This document shows, one piece after another, positions 8,864-17,567 of a stretch of 64,000 bases of DNA. The stretch's first letter is position 1, and each line of letters opens with the position of its first letter. The DNA is from Methylotuvimicrobium alcaliphilum 20Z (GTDB lineage Bacteria > Pseudomonadota > Gammaproteobacteria > Methylococcales > Methylomonadaceae). The translations under genes were made by a program, and so were the position numbers. The DNA is taken from NCBI RefSeq assembly GCF_000968535.2, contig NC_016112.1, forward strand, positions 2,852,001-2,916,000, in the 5' to 3' direction. The notes below the pieces were generated by a model. It was not told where the DNA came from and searched no databases. It saw only the letters and a program-made list of their open reading frames with translations.

Positions 8864-9096
8864 TAAATTTTCTCGATCAATAAGACGGAAGCTTCATCCT
8901 TGCGTAATGTCAATGAAAAACCACGTAGCTTTATCTCGACAGGATCCCCCATTGGAGCAAAGCGCGTCACGCAAAACTGCGTGCCGGGCGTCAAACCCAT
9001 CGCCAACAAACGTTTTCGGTAGGCCTTTGCAGATTTATCGAAGCCGGTAATGCGGCCGCAATCGCCAACGATGAGGTTTTTTAAACTTAAGTTCAT
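8863..9096 (-). CDS. feoA: Ferrous iron transport accessory protein FeoA
   Basis: A 77-residue SH3-like cytoplasmic protein, first gene of the feo operon. The sequence LRDLxxGxxGRITGF...RKRLLAMGLTPGTQF...APMGDPVEIKLRGFSLTLRKDEA matches the FeoA core (conserved RLxxMGLxPG and GDPIEI..RG.xLxLR elements). It is thought to interact with FeoB and support Fe2+ transport. The stop overlaps the feoB start by one base. A Fur-like site lies about 45 bp upstream. Confidence 0.95.
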   Translation of the reverse strand: MNLSLKNLIVGDCGRITGFDKSAKAYRKRLLAMGLTPGTQFCVTRFAPMGDPVEIKLRGFSLTLRKDEASVLLIEKI

Positions 9097-9140
9097 TTGC
9101 TTAGCCTCTTAGTCTTGGATACCCAAAACAATATAATAAG

Positions 9141-9161
9141 TAATAATGATTCTCATTAAAT
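9141..9161 (-). promoter_or_regulatory. Fur-box-like operator upstream of feoA
   Basis: The sequence TAATAATGATTCTCATTAA (9141-9159) matches the 19-bp Fur consensus GATAATGATAATCATTATC at most positions and has the expected dyad (AATGA/TCATT). It lies about 45 bp upstream of the feoA start codon, so Fur-Fe2+ binding would block the feo promoter. Visual match only. Confidence 0.75.
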
Positions 9162-9637
9162 GAACTATATCATAACTAGACTTAACGTCAAACGATGGTT
9201 GTCGAGGCTTTAACCGAGAAGTTTTAAACTGTTGGCTCAATCGCAATAGGCGCCTTGTTTTGAGCTATTTGTGAATGAACGAAAACTCAATACGACAACG
9301 CTTCGCTTGATTATTAGAATAGAATCTATTTATCGTGCTTGAGAGTCCGTCGCAGATTAACGGATTCTTACTGTGAAAGTTCGCAGTTTTGCATTCCTTA
9401 TCTAATTTTTCGATATGCAAAAGACAGCTGTACAAATGCCGGTACCGAGGCATAGGTATCTACACAAGTTTTCAGCTTTATAAAACAATTAGTTAAGTTA
9501 ATTTTTCTGTAATCTAGGATAAAAAAGTAGACTAAAAACTTCAATTTTTAGTCCCTGTCTTCATAAAAAACCAGAAGAAACTTTATAACAACATGATTTT
9601 AAAAGATAAAGATATGTAGATACTTATGGTACCGAGA
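9162..9637. other. Non-coding stretch without recognised features
   Basis: AT-rich sequence between the feo operator and repeat A2. A 62-codon minus-strand frame at 9265-9453 has no ribosome binding site or recognisable sequence and is not called. Confidence 0.5.
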
Positions 9638-9807
9638 AGGGTGCGGTTGCTCGATCGACAGGCGTCGGCGGCAGGGAAAGCCGCCGTCGAGCCTACACGG
9701 ACGTATTTACCCAGCACCTAAATTATCTATTTATCTATCATGGCCAATAATCTATGGAATTTAGGTGCTGGGTTTACGGCGTCCTGTCGGGCGAGTGACC
9801 GCACCCT
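9638..9807. repeat. Family A repeat, copy A2, interrupted by a family B element
   Basis: Terminal stem AGGGTGCGGTTGCTCG (from 9637) pairs with CGAGTGACCGCACCCT (to about 9807). The internal arm GGCGGC/GCCGCC is intact. The second arm (ACGTATTT...TTACGGCGTCC) is split by the 65-bp element B1. Compared with A1, the stem sequence differs on both sides in a complementary way. Confidence 0.9.
9709..9773. mobile_element. Family B mini-element, copy B1 (65 bp, diverged)
   Basis: Bounded by ACCCAGCACCTAAATT and AATTTAGGTGCTGGGT, a perfect 16-bp terminal inverted repeat. It is inserted in the arm-2 loop of repeat A2 and the flanking dinucleotide TT is present on both sides (ACGTATTT | TTACGG), whereas uninterrupted copies have it once. 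The interior differs from the three identical copies B2-B4. Confidence 0.9.
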
Positions 9808-9911
9808 CCGCCACGCCCCGCACTTTCATTTGCCGGGGCGATTGCCTGGCCTTCATGAACATTATTGTAAACGACTAAAATTCAGCATGAATTCTAAGTA
9901 TTTTATGGTTG

Positions 9912-9933
9912 AATAGCCTGGGTTTAGGCTATT
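9912..9933 (-). terminator. Hairpin at the end of lapA
   Basis: AATAGCCT (9912-9919) pairs perfectly with AGGCTATT (9926-9933) around a 6-nt loop. It overlaps the lapA stop codon and closes the long gyrA-to-lapA transcription unit. There is no clear U-run, so an intrinsic terminator is only possible. Confidence 0.45.
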
Positions 9934-10174
9934 GTCCTTTTTCGATTTTCTTCATTAATTTTGCATATTGGCTTTTCCATTTAAACGAACTAATACCGGA
10001 AACCAATACGCCAATGATAATACCCGCCAGCAACTCTAACGTTAAAGCCAAAGTGAGCGGCATCGAAATAGTAAAGAAATAAAAATTAATTTGAACTGAA
10101 TGAAAATTCAGAATGGAAAAGATCAACGCAACAATGAAAATACTGATGAAAATAACGATCGAAAGAAATTTCAT
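9929..10174 (-). CDS. lapA: LapA family (DUF1049) inner-membrane protein
   Basis: An 81-residue protein with two predicted transmembrane helices (residues 3-25 and about 40-64) separated by the conserved LNFHSVQINFYFFTISMPLTLALTLELLAGIIIGVL stretch. A short basic cytoplasmic tail follows (KWKSQYAKLMKKIEKGQ). In Escherichia coli LapA works with LapB at the inner membrane and affects LPS assembly through LpxC turnover. Its position behind ihfB matches the gammaproteobacterial order rpsA-ihfB-lapA-lapB, but lapB does not follow here; repeat A2 and the feo operon come next. Confidence 0.87.
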   Translation of the reverse strand: MKFLSIVIFISIFIVALIFSILNFHSVQINFYFFTISMPLTLALTLELLAGIIIGVLVSGISSFKWKSQYAKLMKKIEKGQ

Positions 10175-10263
10175 TATTGTCCAATTGTTACGTTGACTGG
10201 GGGGATATAACTGTCATTGCCTGCATTATTAAACACTGGTATAGCAAACTAACGAAACGGCAA

Positions 10264-10569
10264 TTAATCCGTTATTTTGCAATTTTCACGAGACATATCG
10301 ACCCTGTCTCGAAGCTCCTTACCAGGTTTAAAGTGGGGTACATATTTTTTGGGTAAGGCCACCGATTCACCGGTTTTTGGATTGCGTCCCATTCTAGCTT
10401 CACGTTCACGCAACGAAAAACTGCCAAACCCTCTGATTTCTATTCTTTCATTGGAAGACAACGACTGACTCATCTGTTCGATGATGCATTTGACCGCCAA
10501 CTCGACATCTTTTAAAGCAAGATGCGGTTGATGTTTTGCGAGTGCTTCTATTAATTCCGATTTTGTCAC
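10264..10569 (-). CDS. ihfB: Integration host factor subunit beta
   Basis: DNA-bending protein of 101 residues in the HU/IHF family; with IhfA it bends DNA at specific sites. It starts [11 protein letters not shown] and carries the beta-arm motif GRNPKTGE ([12 protein letters not shown]), with [12 protein letters not shown] before it and the [11 protein letters not shown]-terminal helix. The NP-proline that intercalates at the DNA kink is present. It is the gene after rpsA, as in most gammaproteobacteria, and is separated from rpsA by a strong terminator hairpin, so it may also have its own promoter. Confidence 0.96.
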   Translation of the reverse strand: MTKSELIEALAKHQPHLALKDVELAVKCIIEQMSQSLSSNERIEIRGFGSFSLREREARMGRNPKTGESVALPKKYVPHFKPGKELRDRVDMSRENCKITD

Positions 10570-10601
10570 ATTCTATCCTGCGAAAATGAATAAAATCAAA
10601 A

Positions 10602-10623
10602 GGGTGCGCACTAATGCGCACCC
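10602..10623 (-). terminator. Intrinsic terminator downstream of rpsA
   Basis: GGGTGCGCA (10602-10610), loop CTAA, TGCGCACCC (10615-10623): a perfect 9-bp stem. In the direction of transcription it is followed by TTTTGATTTTATT. It sits 13 bp past the rpsA stop. Confidence 0.85.
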
Positions 10624-10635
10624 GTCTGCATGACT

Positions 10636-12297
10636 TTACTTTTCCATTTGCTTGAAGATATCGCCCAAGGTAGGCGTACCTGCAGGCTGTTGAGTATAGT
10701 CTTTGAGCGCTTCGGATTCTTCATCCTGATCCTTTGCCTTAATCGACAAGGAAATCGATTTGCTCTTTTTATCGACACCGATAAATTTCGCTTCGATTTG
10801 CTCGCCTTCTTTCAGTAAAGTCCGAGCATCTTCAACGCGATCCCGTTGAATCTCGGAAGCACGCAGATAACCTTCGACATTATCGGCTAATGTGATGACA
10901 GCGCCCTTCGCATCGACTTCTTTAATCGTTCCGTTAACCAGACTGCCTTTTTCATGCAGTGCCAGGTAGTTTTGGAACGGGTCTTGCTCAAGTTGCTTAA
11001 TGCCCAGGGAAATACGTTCCCGCTCGGCGTCGACTGCCAAAATAACAGTTTCTACCTCATCGCCTTTCTTGTAATCGCGCGCGACTGCTTCAGTATCGTC
11101 GGTCCAGGAAATATCGGACATATGAACCAAACCGTCAATACCCCCATCCAGTCCGATGAAAATACCGAAATCGGTGATCGATTTGATTTTTCCGGAGATT
11201 TTGTCGCCTTTGTTATGAGTCGCGGCAAATTCATCCCATGGATTAGTTTGGCATTGCTTCATACCCAACGAAATGCGGCGACGCTCTTCGTCGATTTCCA
11301 ATACCATGACTTCGACTTCATCGCCCAATTGCACGACTTTGGAAGGGTTGACGTTTTTGTTGGTCCAATCCATTTCGGAAACATGCACCAAACCTTCAAC
11401 GCCCTCTTCGATTTCGATGAAGCAACCGTAATCGGTCAGATTATTGACTTTACCGAATACGCGAGTACCGGCCGGGTAGCGACGAGCAATATTTTGCCAT
11501 GGATCTTCACCCAATTGTTTCATGCCCAACGAAACGCGGTTTTTCTCTTTATCGAACTTCAGAACCTTGACTTTGACCTCTTGGCCTATTTCGACACACT
11601 CGGAAGGGTGACGAACACGGCGCCACGCCATATCGGTGATATGCAACAAACCATCGATGCCGCCCAGATCGATAAATGCGCCGTAATCGGTCAAGTTTTT
11701 GACGATACCGGTAACTTCGGCACCATCATGCAGAGATTTGAGTAGTTCTTCTCTTTCTTCGCTGTATTCTTTTTCAACGACTGCACGACGCGACAATACG
11801 ACATTGTTACGTTTTTGGTCGATTTTAATAACCTTGAATTCCAGGTCGCGATTTTCTAGAAAAGTCGTATCTCTAATAGGACGAACATCGACTAATGAGC
11901 CTGGCAGGAACGCTCTCAACGCGCCTACGGAAACGGTAAAGCCGCCGCGAACCTTGCCGGTAATACGACCGGTAATGGTTTCTTCATTTTCAAAGGCCTG
12001 TTCCAGTTCGATCCAAGCTTTGTTTTTCTTGGCTTTATCGCGGGAAAGAAGAGTGGCACCCAGGCCGTCTTCAAATAAATCGAGAGCGACTTCGATTTCA
12101 TCGCCGACTTCTACTTCCAAATCGCCATCGGCATTCAAAAACTGCCATTTAGGGATCACACCCTCTGATTTGGCTTGGGTACTGACGATCACGAATTCAT
12201 TTTCGATATCGACAACGGTACCCATTAACATTGCACCAGGACGCATTTCCGTCTTGGCTAAACTTTCTTCAAATAATTCAGCAAAGCTTTCGCTCAT
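10636..12297 (-). CDS. rpsA: 30S ribosomal protein S1
   Basis: Full-length 553-residue S1 that docks mRNA on the 30S subunit. Six S1 (OB-fold) repeats can be followed by their recurring signatures, e.g. [97 protein letters not shown] and [13 protein letters not shown]. Each of the middle repeats ends with a VSLGMKQ-like strand. The start ATG lies just downstream of a leader hairpin. It is the seventh step of the supraoperon, after cmk, and is closed by a terminator. Confidence 0.97.
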   Translation of the reverse strand: MSESFAELFEESLAKTEMRPGAMLMGTVVDIENEFVIVSTQAKSEGVIPKWQFLNADGDLEVEVGDEIEVALDLFEDGLGATLLSRDKAKKNKAWIELEQAFENEETITGRITGKVRGGFTVSVGALRAFLPGSLVDVRPIRDTTFLENRDLEFKVIKIDQKRNNVVLSRRAVVEKEYSEEREELLKSLHDGAEVTGIVKNLTDYGAFIDLGGIDGLLHITDMAWRRVRHPSECVEIGQEVKVKVLKFDKEKNRVSLGMKQLGEDPWQNIARRYPAGTRVFGKVNNLTDYGCFIEIEEGVEGLVHVSEMDWTNKNVNPSKVVQLGDEVEVMVLEIDEERRRISLGMKQCQTNPWDEFAATHNKGDKISGKIKSITDFGIFIGLDGGIDGLVHMSDISWTDDTEAVARDYKKGDEVETVILAVDAERERISLGIKQLEQDPFQNYLALHEKGSLVNGTIKEVDAKGAVITLADNVEGYLRASEIQRDRVEDARTLLKEGEQIEAKFIGVDKKSKSISLSIKAKDQDEESEALKDYTQQPAGTPTLGDIFKQMEK

Positions 12298-12311
12298 TGT
12301 TCTTCTTTCCC

Positions 12312-12338
12312 AAGCTTGTTGTAAATAGGCACAAGCTT
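12312..12338 (-). promoter_or_regulatory. Leader hairpin upstream of rpsA
   Basis: AAGCTTGT (12312-12319) pairs with ACAAGCTT (12331-12338) just upstream of the rpsA ATG (12297). S1 represses its own translation in E. coli through leader hairpins, so a similar role is plausible, but this is inferred from position only. Confidence 0.45.
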
Positions 12339-12357
12339 CATATAAGTTATCAAGGTT

Positions 12358-12388
12358 AAAAAAAAAGCCGCTTAATACTGCTTGCGGC
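12358..12388 (-). terminator. Weak terminator/attenuator between cmk and rpsA
   Basis: In the transcript the sequence reads GCCGC, a 12-nt loop, GCGGC and then a run of nine U residues (12358-12366). The stem is only 5 bp, so it may attenuate rather than end transcription. Confidence 0.5.
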
Positions 12389-12406
12389 GTATGTAAATAC
12401 TACTAC

Positions 12407-13063
12407 TCAGCGAATCAAATTTATTATCTGCTCAATGACCGTCTCGATAGACATATCGGAAGAATCGATAAAAACAGCATCATCCGCCTGCATCAACGGC
12501 GCGGCTTTGCGCTGTTGATCGCGGCGATCACGCTCTTCAATCTCTTGAGTAATAGACGAAAGATTAGCATCAATTCCTTTTTCTTTCAACTGTTTATATC
12601 GGCGCATTGCTCTTTCCTCAGCACTAGCCGTTAAAAACACCTTATTTTGAGCATCAGGAAATACGACGGTACCCATGTCCCGACCGTCTGCAACTAAGCC
12701 GGGCGGCCTTCTAAAATCCTTTTGTTTTTGCAGTAGAACCTTTCTGACTTCAGGCAAAGCAGCAACCATTGAGGCTGCATTGCCTGTACTTTCAAGACCC
12801 AATTGACCGGTTATATCCTTACCATCAAGCTTAACGGTTAATTCCTCGGCGCATTCGAACTCCAATACCATCGCTTTGGCAACTTCCGCAACGACCGTCT
12901 CGTCGCTCAAGTCGACTCCTTCTGCAATGGCAGCAATAGCCAATGATCGATAGATCGAACCGCTGTCCAAATAGTGCCAGCCCAGTTTTCTCGCAATTGC
13001 TCGACTGACCGTGCCTTTACCGGCGCCGGACGGACCGTCGATTGTCAATACCGGAACCGACAT
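12407..13063 (-). CDS. cmk: Cytidylate kinase
   Basis: Phosphorylates CMP and dCMP with ATP in pyrimidine nucleotide metabolism. The product is 218 residues with P-loop GPSGAGKGT (10-18), the CMP-binding LDSGSIYRSLAI segment, GRDMGTVVFP and the lid region ERDRRDQQR. A longer frame runs to 13147, but MSVPVLTIDGPSG at 13063 is the conserved start and forms a TAATG overlap with the aroA stop, so the shorter form is called. The neighbours aroA and rpsA are the classic context. Confidence 0.96.
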   Translation of the reverse strand: MSVPVLTIDGPSGAGKGTVSRAIARKLGWHYLDSGSIYRSLAIAAIAEGVDLSDETVVAEVAKAMVLEFECAEELTVKLDGKDITGQLGLESTGNAASMVAALPEVRKVLLQKQKDFRRPPGLVADGRDMGTVVFPDAQNKVFLTASAEERAMRRYKQLKEKGIDANLSSITQEIEERDRRDQQRKAAPLMQADDAVFIDSSDMSIETVIEQIINLIR

Positions 13064-14382
13064 TAGCCTTGCTCGGACTGCAATTTTAAACCCAAAGCCG
13101 GAGCAATCTCTATGAACTCCGGAAAGGATGTATTGACATTTTCGCAATCATTGATGACGATTTTTCCGTCGGCTCTGAGCCCGGCGATTGAAAAAGCCAT
13201 CGCGATACGATGGTCGCCATGCGACTCGACCGAACCCGAACCGATTTTTCCGCCTTGAATGATCATGCCGTCCGGCGTCGACTGAGCATCGACTCCCAAA
13301 ATTTGTAAGCCATCGGCCATGACTTGAATACGGTCGGATTCCTTGACTCTGAGCTCTTCGGCGCCGGTCAAGCGGGTTTGTCCTTCGGCGCAAGCCGCAG
13401 CAACAAACAATACCGGAAATTCATCGATCGCCAGCGGAACCAATTCCTCAGGAATATCGATGCCTTTCAATGGTGCCGATTTAACATGCAGATCGGCTAC
13501 CGGTTCTCCACCGACGATACGCTCGTTCAATATTTCGATATTTGCACCCATCAGTCGCAGAATATCGATCACACCGGTACGAGTAGGATTGATACCCACA
13601 TGATTCAGCACGATATCGGAACCTGGCGCAATGGATGCTCCGACCAAAAAAAACGCCGCCGAAGAAATATCGCTGGGCACATCGATATCGGCCGCCGTAA
13701 GTCTGCCTTCGGCAGTAATCGTCACCTTGGCCCCTTCCTTTTCGACCGGATACGAAAAACCGCTCAGCATCCGTTCGGTATGATCGCGTGTCGGCGCCGG
13801 CTCGGTAACGCGGGTCGCCCCTTCTGCATACATTCCGGCCAATAACAAACATGACTTGACTTGAGCGCTGGCCATTGGCATTTGATAATCGATACCTTTA
13901 AGTTTGCCGTCTTGCCCTTTAATATGCAGCGGTGCCGTGCCCTTTTCCGTCGTTTCAATTACAGCACCCATTTGCGCCAACGGATCGGTAACCCGTTTCA
14001 TCGGCCTCCCGGACAAGGATTTGTCGCCAGTCAATATCGAGTCGAAAGCCTGCCCCGCCAACAACCCGGACAGTAAGCGCATCGATGTGCCCGAGTTGCC
14101 TAGATACAATGGTTTTTGCGGCGCCTTCAAACCGTGTTTGCCGACCCCATGAATCGTTAATTCGCCATTTTTCGGCCCTTCGATAACGACACCCATGTCT
14201 TTAAATGCCTGCAACGTCGCCAATGCGTCTTCGGCTTCGAGAAAGCCTTTGACATGCGTGACGCCATCGGCCAGGGAACCGAGCATGATAGAACGGTGAG
14301 AAATCGACTTGTCGCCAGGGACTCTTGCCTGCCCATTTAATGAACCGCCGGGTTGTACAGTGAAAGTTATCGTTTTAGCCAT
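13063..14382 (-). CDS. aroA: 3-phosphoshikimate 1-carboxyvinyltransferase (EPSP synthase)
   Basis: Sixth step of the shikimate pathway: shikimate 3-phosphate plus PEP gives EPSP. The product is 439 residues with the two-domain inverted alpha/beta fold. Visible are GDKSISHR with K25, LGNSGTSMRLL, SGRPMKRV, PMASAQVKSCLLL, DEFPVLFVAAA and RVKESDRI, plus GDHRIAMAF near the end. The LGNSGTSMR motif with Ala after NSGT-type spacing places it closer to the class II (Bacillus-like) enzymes than to E. coli AroA, which has LGNAGTAMR. It lies 1 bp from tyrA and overlaps cmk by one base. Confidence 0.95.
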   Translation of the reverse strand: MAKTITFTVQPGGSLNGQARVPGDKSISHRSIMLGSLADGVTHVKGFLEAEDALATLQAFKDMGVVIEGPKNGELTIHGVGKHGLKAPQKPLYLGNSGTSMRLLSGLLAGQAFDSILTGDKSLSGRPMKRVTDPLAQMGAVIETTEKGTAPLHIKGQDGKLKGIDYQMPMASAQVKSCLLLAGMYAEGATRVTEPAPTRDHTERMLSGFSYPVEKEGAKVTITAEGRLTAADIDVPSDISSAAFFLVGASIAPGSDIVLNHVGINPTRTGVIDILRLMGANIEILNERIVGGEPVADLHVKSAPLKGIDIPEELVPLAIDEFPVLFVAAACAEGQTRLTGAEELRVKESDRIQVMADGLQILGVDAQSTPDGMIIQGGKIGSGSVESHGDHRIAMAFSIAGLRADGKIVINDCENVNTSFPEFIEIAPALGLKLQSEQG

Positions 14383-14383
14383 T

Positions 14384-15259
14384 TTAATTTATCAATTGAT
14401 CGAGAAAACGCTGCCGGGCTTGACCCGCGTATGTGAAGGTTTGAAAAATCTGCTGGCTATCGTCGTTTTCGAGGGCCAGTTCCATCGTATCCAGTTCTTG
14501 CTTTAGCTGTTGAATCAGCGGTATTAATTTTTGCTTATTAGCCAAACAAATATCCAACCACATGGTCGGATCGCTTGAAGCGATGCGCGTAAAATCCTTA
14601 AAACCACCGGCTGCGTATTTAAATATTTCGACTTGCTCGTCCTTACGCCCGAGTAGATCGACCAGCACAAAAGCCAGTAAATGCGGCAAATGACTGGTCG
14701 CGGCTAGCACCGCATCATGATGATCGACTTCCATGATCGACACGATCGCGCCCAACTGCTGCCAAAACTGCTGCATTGTTGCCGTCGCCTTGGGATCGGT
14801 TTGCTCAACCGGCGTGATAATCAGCCGCTTATCATCGAATAAACCGTTCACCGAAGCCGTTACACCGCTTTGTTCGGCTCCGGCAATCGGATGGGCCGGA
14901 ACAAAATTACTCGGCAGGTAACCGAATACTCGTCTAGCGGCATCGACGACATTGCCCTTGGTACTGCCGACATCGGAATAAACGGCTTGCTCGGACCAAT
15001 AAGGCTTCAACTCGCCAAGTACCTTTTCGATTGCGCCAACAGGCGTCGCGATAATAATGCAATCGGCACCCTGCACGGCCGCTTCGAGGTTTATAAAATA
15101 CTCGTCGATGACACCCAGTCGCCGAGCTTCTTTCAGATTATCGAGATCTATTTCACGACCGTAAGCGACAATAGTCGTACATAAGCCGCGATCACGCGCG
15201 GCACGAGCTATCGAGCCGCCGATCAGCCCGACGCCAATTAGACACAGCTTGTTAAACAT
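14384..15259 (-). CDS. tyrA: Prephenate dehydrogenase
   Basis: NAD(P)-dependent oxidative decarboxylation of prephenate to 4-hydroxyphenylpyruvate in tyrosine synthesis. The 291-residue monofunctional form has no chorismate mutase domain. The N-terminal Rossmann loop is IGVGLIGGSIA, followed by DCIIIATPVGAI, SDVGSTKGNV, PAHPIAGAEQSG and LAATSHLPHLLAF (catalytic His region). Start ATG 15259 is chosen over an upstream in-frame TTG; it overlaps the hisC end by 8 bp. It sits between hisC and aroA in an aromatic amino acid block. Confidence 0.95.
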   Translation of the reverse strand: MFNKLCLIGVGLIGGSIARAARDRGLCTTIVAYGREIDLDNLKEARRLGVIDEYFINLEAAVQGADCIIIATPVGAIEKVLGELKPYWSEQAVYSDVGSTKGNVVDAARRVFGYLPSNFVPAHPIAGAEQSGVTASVNGLFDDKRLIITPVEQTDPKATATMQQFWQQLGAIVSIMEVDHHDAVLAATSHLPHLLAFVLVDLLGRKDEQVEIFKYAAGGFKDFTRIASSDPTMWLDICLANKQKLIPLIQQLKQELDTMELALENDDSQQIFQTFTYAGQARQRFLDQLIN

Positions 15260-16364
15260 CGGCAAGCACAGCCTTTAACGCCTCGAGACAACGGCTATTT
15301 TCGGCGGGCGTACCGATACTAATGCGTAAATAGTCGGGCATTTCATAATTCGCGACCGGTCGTACAATGACGCCTTTTTGCAACAAAGCCTGATAAACAG
15401 CCTCTCCCGAGCGTTTGACATCGACCGATACAAAATTGCCGGCCGACGGAATCCATTCCAGTTCGAGCTGACGGAATCCATCGATTAACTGCTGCATGCC
15501 ATCGTTGTTGATCGCTATCGTACGTTGCAAATGCTCATGATCTGCAAGCGCCGCTTCAGCCGCCGCCAATGCGAGCATGTTATTATTGAAGGGCTGGCGT
15601 ACTCGATTCAGAAAATCGGCAATCCCCGGATTGGAAAAACTGTAACCGACACGCAGGCCCGCCAATCCGTAGGCTTTGGAAAAAGTCCGGGTCACGATCA
15701 AATTGGGATGATCAACCAACCAAGCGATTGAATCGGCACGACTTTTCGGGTCGATGAATTCGTAATAAGCTTCGTCCAAGACGCAAAGCACATGACTCGG
15801 CAATGCCGCAATAAATCGGCGCAGCTCATCGGACGCCAACAGGGTGCCGGTCGGATTATTCGGATTCGCAATAAAAACAAGCCGGGTTTTATCATTGACA
15901 GCCGCCAACATCGCATCGAGATCATGGCCGTATGCGCGCGCCGGAATAACGACGCCGGTAGCACCGACGGCCTGCGTCACAATCGGATAAACCGCGAATG
16001 CGTGCTGCGAAAAAATCACTTCATGAGTCGATGTTAAAAAAGCTCTGGCCAGTAACTCCAGAATTTCATTTGAACCGTTACCCAATGTAATTTGCGACAT
16101 TTCGACGCTAAATTTTTCGGCTAACGCGCGTTTCAACTTGAAACCGTTACCATCGGGATAACGCGCCAAATCCGGCAAGGTCGCATTTATCGCCGCCAAA
16201 GCCATTGGACTCGGCCCTAGCGGGTTTTCATTCGATGCCAATTTAACGATATCGCTTAGACCTAATTCGCGTTCGAGCTCTTCGATCGGTTTACCGGGCG
16301 TATAAGGAACAAGTCGCTGCACGCCAGGCGTGGCCAAGGAATAAAAATTGTCGGTTATGTTCAT
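15252..16364 (-). CDS. hisC: Histidinol-phosphate / aromatic aminotransferase
   Basis: A 370-residue PLP-dependent class I/II aminotransferase. Signatures are YTPGKPIEELERELG, KLASNENPLGPSP, FIANPNNPTGT, CVLDEAYYEF and the PLP-lysine segment TRTFSKAYGLAGLRVGY. Sequence type is HisC, but the position between pheA and tyrA suggests it also, or mainly, transaminates prephenate-derived keto acids to phenylalanine and tyrosine (the HisC2/HisH-like role known from other proteobacteria). Substrate preference cannot be read from the sequence. Confidence 0.93.
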   Translation of the reverse strand: MNITDNFYSLATPGVQRLVPYTPGKPIEELERELGLSDIVKLASNENPLGPSPMALAAINATLPDLARYPDGNGFKLKRALAEKFSVEMSQITLGNGSNEILELLARAFLTSTHEVIFSQHAFAVYPIVTQAVGATGVVIPARAYGHDLDAMLAAVNDKTRLVFIANPNNPTGTLLASDELRRFIAALPSHVLCVLDEAYYEFIDPKSRADSIAWLVDHPNLIVTRTFSKAYGLAGLRVGYSFSNPGIADFLNRVRQPFNNNMLALAAAEAALADHEHLQRTIAINNDGMQQLIDGFRQLELEWIPSAGNFVSVDVKRSGEAVYQALLQKGVIVRPVANYEMPDYLRISIGTPAENSRCLEALKAVLADV

Positions 16365-16471
16365 TAATAAATATGATTTTAAACGTTATCGGCACACGAA
16401 TGACGCTGATTAAGCCGATTATCAAGAAGCTTCGACGTTCCGGCGTTTACGCAATTTACGCGTTTCATTTT

Positions 16472-17557
16472 TTATAGAACCGCCTTCGGGTACGATCCTA
16501 ATATATTCAACATACTGACTCGGGCGCCCAGCATTTTTAACGCCGCCGCGACATTTTCGTCCTCGGCATGACCCTCGATGTCAATAAAGAACACATAATC
16601 CCACAGACCTTGACGCGACGGCCTCGATTCGATATGCATCATGCCGATACCGTGATGCGCGAACGGCTCCAAGACTCGATAAAGCGCGCCCGGCTGATTG
16701 CCGGTCGACACCAACAGCGAGGTTTTATCCTTACCGGTCGGACCTGAAATCTGGCGACCGATAATGATGAATCGAGTGGTATTATTCGACTCGTCCTCGA
16801 TGTTGCGCTCGATGACCGAGAGCCCGTAAAGTTCGGCAGCGAATTTTCCGGCTATCGCCGCCTTATCTTTGGAACCGGCAGCCAAGCGAGCCGCCTCGCC
16901 GTTACTGTTGACAGCGGTGCGTTTCGCATCGGGCAAGTGCAGATCCAACCATTGACGGCACTGCGCCAAGGATTGCTGGTGCGAAAAAACTTCCGCGATA
17001 TCCGCAAGACTCCCGGCATTGCCGATGAGATTATGATGAACCCGTAATTCAACCTCGCCGCAGATCTTCAGCGGCGAACTCACGAATCGATCCAGGGTAT
17101 GATTGACCACCCCTTCTGTCGAATTTTCGACCGGGACTACTCCGAACTGGCAATGCTCGTTTTCGACCGCATTGAATATTTCCGCGATCGTCATAGCGGG
17201 CACTGCATTGACCGCATGCCCGAAATGCTTGATCGCTGCCTGTTGAGTAAACGTTCCTTCCGGTCCCAAAAACGCGACATCCAATGGCTTTTCAAGCGCC
17301 AAGCAAGCCGACATCAACTCTCTAAAAAAACGCATCGCGGTTTCATCGGCAAGCGGACCTTGATTGAGCGCCTTAACCCGTCTTAATACCAATGATTCCC
17401 TATCCGGTCGGTAAAAACATCCCGACTCGCCTTCCGCCATCTTGGTTTTAGCCACCTCGATGGCACAAGACGCGCGTTGATTGATCAACTGCAGAATCTG
17501 TTCGTCGATCGCATCGATTCGCGCCCTTAAATCGGCAAGAGGAGTAATTGAAGTCAT
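16472..17557 (-). CDS. pheA: Bifunctional chorismate mutase / prephenate dehydratase (P-protein)
   Basis: Makes phenylpyruvate from chorismate. The 361-residue form has an N-terminal AroQ chorismate mutase (LADLRARIDAIDEQILQLINQRA, with the helix Arg/Lys residues). The prephenate dehydratase domain starts at FLGPEGTFTQQAAIKHFG and contains the substrate-site VVPVENSTEGVVNHTLD and NTTRFIIIG. A C-terminal ACT domain (KTSLLVSTGNQPGALYRVL, HIESRPSRQGLWDYVFFIDIEGH) gives feedback control by phenylalanine. A longer frame to 17605 overlaps serC; MTSITPLADLRARID at 17557 is the natural start, 11 bp after the serC stop. Confidence 0.95.
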   Translation of the reverse strand: MTSITPLADLRARIDAIDEQILQLINQRASCAIEVAKTKMAEGESGCFYRPDRESLVLRRVKALNQGPLADETAMRFFRELMSACLALEKPLDVAFLGPEGTFTQQAAIKHFGHAVNAVPAMTIAEIFNAVENEHCQFGVVPVENSTEGVVNHTLDRFVSSPLKICGEVELRVHHNLIGNAGSLADIAEVFSHQQSLAQCRQWLDLHLPDAKRTAVNSNGEAARLAAGSKDKAAIAGKFAAELYGLSVIERNIEDESNNTTRFIIIGRQISGPTGKDKTSLLVSTGNQPGALYRVLEPFAHHGIGMMHIESRPSRQGLWDYVFFIDIEGHAEDENVAAALKMLGARVSMLNILGSYPKAVL

Positions 17558-17567
17558 GTTGCGGTAC

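Noticed and set aside
9265-9453. 62-residue minus-strand frame
   Set aside because: No ribosome binding site, no recognisable sequence, and AT-rich surroundings; probably chance.
10954-12328. Two long plus-strand frames opposite rpsA
   Set aside because: Antisense shadows of the repetitive S1 domains, with the recurrent pattern explained by the repeats in rpsA.
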